A DNA stretch of 64,000 nt from contig NC_018388.1 of NCBI RefSeq assembly GCF_000208865.1, forward strand, positions 992,001-1,056,000. Direction: 5' to 3'. A model generated the notes under the pieces. The model was not told where the DNA came from. It saw nothing but the letters and a program-made list of their open reading frames with translations, and searched no databases. The position numbers were made by a program, and so were the translations under genes. This document shows, piece after piece, positions 57,092-64,000 of the stretch (positions within the stretch are counted from its first letter, which is position 1; the number at the start of each line of letters is the position of its first letter). The stretch is from Neospora caninum Liverpool. Lineage: Eukaryota; Apicomplexa; Conoidasida; Eucoccidiorida; Sarcocystidae.

Positions 57092-60000
57092 AAAGGAGGG
57101 ATCGTGGGTGTATGACTGCGTGCAACGAACCAATCGATCGGTGCGGTCGTGGAACAGTCGCGGGGCGTGCTGAAAGGAGAGGCTCGACGAATAGTGCTCA
57201 AGATCTCAGCGAGGAAGGACTAGAGGCTGCAGGACGGTTGGTAGGGGCCGTGAGCACGATTACGGCACGAGAGCACCTTATGGAGCAAGCCTGTGACAGA
57301 GTGTCAGGATCTCAAGATGATTCACGCAGACGCGGACGAAGACGCCGGGTGAAACATGGTGAAAAAGGTTCGGTGGCGAAGGCACTTTCAATGCGGGATG
57401 GCGAGGCGTTGGATTTGATAGCGGGTGTCTTGTCAGACACAGGCCAACGGAAGGAGGTTGGGCAAGCGGGTCAGAGTAAGGAACCACTCTCAAAAGGTGC
57501 TGATGAAAGCTGTCCGCCTGCAAAAGGAGAACAGGAGCAGAGTTTCAGCGGCCGAATAACTCTGGTGAGTGGCATAGCGACGCGTCACTGATTTGCCGAA
57601 GATGTCTGACGATCACATCTGTTCCTCCTGTGGTATTACTGCTCACATCCACAATCGAATCACTGCAAGGAGACATACCGGTCGCCACAAAATGTTGTGG
57701 CGTTACGCCGTGGAGGAACTTCACTGAGACTTCTCTGAAACCGGAGGCGTTACCGGTCGGTAGCTGGGTGATGCACCAGGAAAGCGGTCGGTTTCCGAGA
57801 AAAGATATGTCGCAGTGGATAATCTGCGAGAACTCCTGCTTGGAATCGTGTGTGGTTGCTCCTTGTCGGGATCCGAATGTTCACCGCAGGCGCTGTTATT
57901 TTTCTAGGGTAAGCGTCAAGGGAAGTCGTGAACTGTGGAATGACGGGGGAAACCGCACCATTTTCGCCCTCATGCTCCGGGGAATGCGAGCGTTTACACG
58001 GATATATGCCACTTTGTCATGTCGTGGAGATGCCCCTGCTTGTGTGAGGAATGTTGACTTGGTATGTTGTGTTCGTGTCGCCTGTAGCCGCCCGCTTCTC
58101 CCGAGAATATCCTGGTGCCAGCGTCTTTGAGGGGGTCCACCATATCCACAATCTTTTTCAAGACGAAGATGTGCAGGTTTTTGCGCCAAGGCCGCTGCAA
58201 GCATGGACCATCTTGCCAGTTTGCACATAGTCCAGAGGAGTTGCGTACCCCTCCCAATCTCGCGAAAACCCGTCTCTGTCGGGCTTTCCGAGAAGGACGA
58301 TGCGACCGCGGGGAGAACTGCGCTTTCGCACATGGTCTTGTCGACTTGAGGGGAACTGGCGAAATATACAAGACACAAATTTGCATCTTCTGGCCAGCAG
58401 GTCACGGCAAGTGAGGAAAGGCGGATTCCGGTTTCTGGTAGCGACTGTGTGCACGCAGATCTGAAGCTGGGGCATCGCGTATGTAGTCTTCCATTGCCAG
58501 TTCTGTTCCGACATTGGCACTACAGCTTGGCGGGTCTCCAGGGTGTTGAAATGGGCAAGTGGCGAGCACGGCCAAAGGCAGAGAGCATCGCGAATGTAGT
58601 CGCTGGACAGCTCTGGACCTTAGGAGCATGCGCCGTACCCTAAGCGATTTTGCCTCTAATCGAGGATTGCTTCTTGAACACTACGCTCATCCCCCGGACA
58701 TGACCGACGTCGTCAAGCTCTCTTTTTGATGTAAGGTCCACTGGTCGTGGCTTCCTTGTGTTCAGCAGAGTCAGCGAGGGAGGTCGGCATGCCGTTGGCG
58801 TCGCAGATCACCCTCCATGGGATGGAGAACGTGGTGTTGCCAGCCATGACGGATGTGGCCCATCGTTGACATCTACCAGAGCTGCACCCCCGGCGCCTGT
58901 CAGTCAGCCGCCGTGCGGCCGAGGGTTTGATGAACAGAGGAGCTCGCGGCCGGTCGGAGTGTGCCGATCTCCACTGCACACGGAAGGATCTGCGGCTTGC
59001 ATGTCATTCGGCTCTGTTGCGGCGATGGGCAGCAACGGAAGTGCGAAAGGTACACGTTCTCGCTCGTCGCCTTACGGTAGCGGAACGGCGTCTCCGCCGT
59101 CGTCGACTGCTGCATGCTCTGCGTTCGCCGCCTCGCCCATGTCATTTTCTCCACCCATAGTTGCTCCGCCTGCATCTTACTCCTCCTCTCGCGCGACACC
59201 TCGAACAGTAGGATCGTATCTGCGAGAGCAGGCTGCTCCAGTTGCATTTTCCCATGTCTGCCACACGTCAGACTTCCCTAACCAGGAATGCGCACCACTG
59301 ACTTCCTCCCAGCCGCCCCCCACCCAAGAGGAAGGTTTACAGGATTTTCCTGACATGCTGCGGCGAATGAAGCCGCTGTGTGGTGTGGTGGAACGAAGTG
59401 AAGACGCCGCTGTGAAGCGTCCCTCCGAAATATGTTCAAAGCCAAAACTCCCTGGTTTCCCAGAGGGGCATCTGTCATCGGAAAAAGCGAGGAGTTCTGT
59501 GAAAGTAGCGAAGAGCATGAGAGCTCAGTTCAGGCCGTACGCGTATGATGCGGGCTCCTCAGTTCTTTCGTCGCCGTCGTCCTGCGCGGGTGGATTTCCA
59601 GTTGTGGACTTGCCTGCTGGTGTTGGCACAAAGCAACCGTTCGGCAGCTACAAGCTTGCACATGAAGCCACTCAGAGCCATCAGAACATCAGGCTACCGG
59701 CATCTGTGCACACTGGCCGGGAGATTCGTGGTCGTGGATTAGACACAAGCGAACATAACGGAGGGTGCAAGGATATTACAGACCGCTCAGTGGTCAAAGC
59801 TGTGACATCCGCTGCATCTGGAGAGCTCGCCGGGGTCGAGTGTCACGCCTCTCGCCAGAGCATTTACGGCAGACCAGTTCTCGAACAAACGCGGTCTATG
59901 CTCGTGGTCAGCTTCCCAGGGGCCGGAAGGTCGGGACGCTCTCGCGACACAGTCGGAACATGGAAGCGTACTGCTCCTCCAATTCCTCCCCCCCCACCTC

Positions 60001-62435
60001 TCTCTTCCTCTTTTCCTTCTCAACCATTCCGTTGTGGTGAGAGTAGGGCGTCACCAGATGGGAGAACGCCGCATCAGTCTTCCGGTTGTATCGACTCGAA
60101 TGCCGCTATCAAAGCAGCGGCCAGCTCCGTGCCGTTGCTTGTCAGCCCTTGGGGCGACGTCAGTGACAGGAACACCGAGTCAAAAACTGTCGCCTCTGTA
60201 TCGCCTACACCTGAGGTGGGAGTACGTCGGTCTCACGGGCCCTCGTCGACAAAAGTAAGGCAGCACTGGCATCCAAACGGTGAGCAGCGGGCAAGTGAGA
60301 TCTTGCAACACAGAGGTGCGTCGCTGGCAAACTCGAAGCCCCAAGATCAATGCTCCTCATCTGGTGCGTATCTAATGCCGGCACGTGTTCCTGCCGCCTT
60401 AGACGTTCAAACGCGTGATCAACCTGGCTGTACAGTACGTGGTACAGGTTTTTGCAGGGCAGGGACAGAAGGCGAGAAAGGCGGACACTGTGCAGGAGTG
60501 TGTCCCACAGGCGTTTGCCAAGGGGCAGCAGCGTTGAGCTCTGGGTCTCAAAATGGTGAAAAACATGGCCACAGTGTCCCAGCAATGCATGTTAATAGAG
60601 GGGAACGAGAGTTGGACCAACAAATCTTTCCTACTGTTAATGCCATGGTCCAGGAGATTTCGAGCGTGGCGCAGTCCCAGCGACGAAGAGAAAGGTGGGA
60701 TTGGGGCCACGAGACAGTCACTCCTACTGGCGCTACTGTGGACACGGACACGCGTGAGAAGAAGGGGATGACGAGTGACATAGAGCATGCGCCCAAGAAT
60801 GTGGAGGAAGGACGGAGTGAGAGAAGAACGGGAAACTCAGTGCCTTCGACGACCTCAACGGAGCAAGCAGAAAGACCAGTCCGGCAAACCGCACTCACAG
60901 GTGCTGGTGGTCACCACGACCCCGCTGATATCAGGGGCGTGATGGACTTGGGCCCCTCTCTGCCGTCCGGGGGCTTGTTTGGATCTGTATCACCATATGC
61001 ATCAATTCAGGGGCACAGTGTAGCAGTTGTCTCACCGGCGTTTGCTCCGTTGTATTGCCACGGCACAGCGGGTCTCGATAGTTCTTCAGGTGGCTTGCCA
61101 GGACACGGATGGCCTATGTCACCAGTATGTGCTGAACTGGGGGTCAGTGAGAGTCTTTTGCACGACGACGCGTCTCTGGTTGCTGCAGCAATACGAAACG
61201 TTGGACACGAGTTCGCGGTTTACCCACAAAGGAAGGAGCAGGAGACCTTCGGGCCTGGCCCACCACCACCAGTTATTTTTGTTAGCGCGTCAGTTCCAGA
61301 GCTGTTACCTTCACAGGTTCAGTTGCATCCGGCTGGCCAGTCCGTGTTCCTGTGTTCCCCTTTTCCAATGGCAGGCCCCGTTGCAGACCCGACGGGGCCA
61401 TACTTCTTGCTTCCATCAGCGGGGCATGTTGGTTGTTTCGATGTAGGACAAGAGGCGACTCTTGGATTCGGACACGGAGTGCCTGCTCCCGGGGTTTTAA
61501 TCCCGACAGAACTCCGAGGACCTTGGCCTGTTTGGGGACAAGGCGAGTTTCACGCGGTTGGACTTCTTCACACATCCACGCATGAAGTTCAGGGGCAAGA
61601 CTGCGTCCCGGTTGGCCTCGCCGAATCCTCGTCAGAACGAAGTGTTAACAAACCAGCCGACAGCTCCCCAAATCTTTCCAGATTTGCAGTACAGGACGGT
61701 GTAGTGGATGGTCTTATTACCCAAGAGAGCGATACTGGCTGTTCCGAGGCCTTCGATGAAGTGGGTGACAAGTCATGGCGACCGCGTATAGACGAACCAG
61801 AGGCTACTGCGCAACAGGACGAACCCTTCCGATTGCCTCCTGTTTCGCGCATGCACTCGGCTCTGCCGACGTTTCCCTCCCCCTCACGTGAGGAAGAACC
61901 AGCTGTTCAAACCCCCAGGAGCGAGGAGCCTCGTGCTACTTGGGATAACTCTGGAGGTGAATCTGAGTCGTCAAACAGCCCTCTCGACCGGTGTACGGAA
62001 CGTGGAAACTCCACTAGTATTGGGCGTCTATGGCGATGCAGAAGTGTATGCCAATCACGTTGCGGTCTACATACGTTTTTAGATCGTCCCTCGAAGAACC
62101 GTGTGCAAGGTACCTGCCGATGCTATAACGCCCGGACCAGAGCAGAGACAAACAATGATGATAATTCCCAGGAAGCAAGGACGAAACCAGCCAACAGGGG
62201 GCCGGTGGTTTTCGAGTCAGACCTTGAGCACCCGTTGCAAACCGTCTCCCGTACGTCGGGTCCAAGTTCTGAGCTAGCAGCTCAGGGGGCACGCAGAGCC
62301 GAGGAGATAACTCTTGTCACTGGTCGCTGCGACCCGGATGACGCCTGGTTGTGGTCCGAGCGGGAACAAAAAAGGGTCGAATCGTTTTGTCACCGGCTGG
62401 CGGTAGCAGGAGTCGATCATATCCGGAGTTGGTAG
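57052..62435 (+). CDS. CCCH-type zinc-finger protein, large, mostly disordered
   Basis: Exon 1 starts at ATG 57052 and ends at 57475 (GTAAGG donor) or 57564 (GTGAGT donor). Exon 2 starts at 58122 or 58163 respectively, in phase either way, and ends at 58410. Exon 3 is 58769-62435. The protein is about 1,460-1,475 aa. I prefer the 58122 start because it keeps the KTKMC lead-in typical of these fingers. Exon 2 carries two intact C-x7-C-x5-C-x3-H fingers (58172-58228 and 58277-58333). A third is split by the intron and has lost most ligands. Proteins with tandem CCCH fingers usually bind AU-rich or other single-stranded RNA and control mRNA stability or translation; that role is inferred. Exon 1 is basic (GRKGRRRKRSR); exon 3 is Ser/Gly/Pro/Gln-rich and disordered with no other domain. 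A further exon after 62428 (GTAGCG donor) into 62583-62766 is possible. Confidence 0.75.
58172..58796 (+). other. CCCH finger cluster: two intact fingers and one degenerate finger
   Basis: Finger 1 (58172-58228) reads CRFLRQGRCKHGPSCQFAH and finger 2 (58277-58333) reads CRAFREGRCDRGENCAFAH, both C-x7-C-x5-C-x3-H. Finger 3 begins after the same type of lead-in (IYKTQIC, Cys at 58382). It continues across the intron (58411-58768) with unchanged spacing, but with Gly, Gly and Val in place of the second Cys, third Cys and His. Confidence 0.75.
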
Positions 62436-64000
62436 CGGCGGATCGGTTGCACGATGTGCAGAGGCAACGGCACAGAAGGATCGCGGGCGCCAGTGTCAAG
62501 TCAGTACGGACGCAGCCTCACAGACGCCTGTCCCTGTGTGCAAATTTCTGGCATAGGGTTGCTGTAGCAACTTGCCTGTGAGCGGTGGTCTGATAGCTGA
62601 GTCTGCGTTTCTGGGGAAGGGCAAACAGAAAGTGCAAGAGGGTGGTGAGGACGGAGTTGGGCTGAGTATAGACGAGGAGAACGTCCAGTGCCCACGGCGT
62701 GTTGCTGTAGATTCGAGGCCTAAAGGTCCGCAGGAGAGGTTGGTAACATGCGGTACACTCGAATGACGTCAATTCGGTAGCAACACACGCGCCTCTTCAG
62801 ACAGTGCAATCCAAAGGCGAGAGGCATATCGATACAGAGCGGCACTTCTATGGAACGCAAGGTGGAAAGAGAGGCGCCTCTGTCAGGGTCCCGAGTATGG
62901 AAGGAGGTAGCGACGGCAAGTTCAGGGGGTCAGCGGATCCAACATGATGCTAAGCGACGTGCTCATGGTTGTATGAAATGCAGGCCGTTTCAACCGCAAC
63001 CGGAGCACCCGGTAACTGCCTAGATCAAACTCATCTCGTTCGGCACCCGTTTCCCTCAAGATTTCGCTTGGATCTGATGAGATGGACTACGGAAGCTCCG
63101 TGTCGAAAGTGTTAGAGCGACAGCACACTTCGGCGGTTGGCGTGCTGTGCAGTGTAGACGGTGATTGAGGGAGAGATAGAGAAAACCGGAACAACTGACC
63201 GGGAGCGACACATGATTTGCAAAAGAGAAAACCAAATGCGTTTCCATCGCAGAGCAGAAGGCCATGTGAGGTTTCTCAATACCTGCAGCGCAAATGGATG
63301 CCGTTTTGACAGGGACAGAACGATTGTGGTCCCCACGATCGTGCAAGTTCTCCCGAGCCCGGAAAAACAGAAATTCTCGGGATACCTAGCCAGTGTTGAG
63401 CACTGTGAAGTTCTGTCGTCCGGGCGGCGGCAGTTTGGACGCGACTGCTTAGCAATGCAACATAGCTAGACCGTTTGAGGCGGGCTGAGAACCCTGTGCA
63501 TCTTCGTTTGCGTCGAGACGGTTTTCGCGCTTCTTCACAGCACCGGCGGGGCGATGAGCTGGACGACCACTGGCAACATCTTCCTCTGTTGTCAGAACCA
63601 GCATAGTTGTTGGATAGGCTGTCAGCGGGGATGTGGTGGTGTAAAGCAGTTTCCTGGGGGATGCGTGGAGGCCGAATACGTGCACGCCAGTGAACGTGTG
63701 CATTCAAAACAAGATATACAGCAGTGGGGAAGTGGTGCGGCACACGCATTCAAGAGGATGTGAGCCGGGCAAGCATTCAGGGTTTTGTCAGCGGAGAGAA
63801 AACCGGACAATTGTATGCGTGTCGTCGTCCCGCTTATGCATGCATCAGGCACATGGCGATTTCATGTGCACGCAGGATAGTGCGATTGCGCTTTCTTTGC
63901 GCGAGACGTCGTCAGTCTAAGCTTGTGTATGTGAAAACAGTGGCTGTTGTTCGCCACATAGTCGGTGAGAGAACCGGGCTTACATAGGGTCGAACGTAGC
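62436..64000. other. downstream region without a confident gene
   Basis: After the CCCH stop codon I find only short open frames. One (62584-62766) is charged and protein-like and could be a last exon of the CCCH gene. The rest, to the window end, shows no domain, RNA gene or repeat that I can support, and probably holds 3' untranslated and intergenic sequence. Confidence 0.35.

Noticed and set aside
1..64000. CRISPR arrays, bacterial operons, tRNA or rRNA genes, transposon enzymes, mitochondrial DNA insertions
   Set aside because: I saw no spaced direct repeats, ribosome-binding-site patterns, cloverleaf or rRNA landmarks, or reverse transcriptase or transposase motifs. Small or diverged copies could be missed without a search.

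Overview
The window looks like nuclear DNA of an apicomplexan parasite of the tissue-cyst coccidian group (Toxoplasma/Neospora-like). Genes are split by introns with GT..AG borders, strong GTAAG/GTGAG donors and pyrimidine-rich acceptors. Coding exons of the left half are GC-rich and full of Ser/Ala/Gly/Glu/Gln low complexity, and introns carry (TA)n microsatellites. The proteins (a PLU-1/PHD chromatin-type giant, a folate-pathway GTP cyclohydrolase I, a CCCH zinc-finger protein) fit such a parasite. The species call is inference from style; no database search was possible.

Left part (about 0.6-34.6 kb). A + strand gene in six exons encodes a TPR protein of 952 aa (619-5243). It converges on a very large - strand gene (34568-6507), which I reconstruct as nine exons joined in consistent reading phase, giving 8,027 aa. 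One of its exons is 11.8 kb long. The protein carries PLU-1-like helical repeats, as in the C-terminal half of KDM5 demethylases, plus an expanded PHD finger and a Gln-rich tail. No JmjC catalytic domain is visible.

Middle (about 34.6-39.1 kb). No convincing gene. The stretch is the probable long pyrimidine-rich (on the - strand) leader and promoter region of the giant gene, with a poly-G run and a poly-C run.

Right part (about 39.1-64 kb). Base composition is less GC-rich and genes are built of many short exons, so most of them are not visible as long open frames. I reconstruct: a candidate 22-exon + strand gene for a membrane-anchored or secreted, Arg/Lys-rich protein (39151-49446, moderate to low certainty); a seven-exon - strand GTP cyclohydrolase I (53279-49663, high certainty) with a 360-residue N-terminal extension; a three-exon + strand gene of unknown function starting about 150 bp from the cyclohydrolase in divergent orientation (53431-55634); a set of upstream exons (55760-57091) that are either a small gene or the 5' part of the next one; and a CCCH zinc-finger gene (57052-62435) whose third finger has kept its spacing but lost three of four zinc ligands.

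The genes do not form an operon. Neighbouring pairs are convergent (TPR/giant, 22-exon gene/GCH1) or divergent (giant/22-exon gene, GCH1/unknown gene). All splice structures are predictions from splice consensus, phase agreement and, where possible, domain continuity across the junction.
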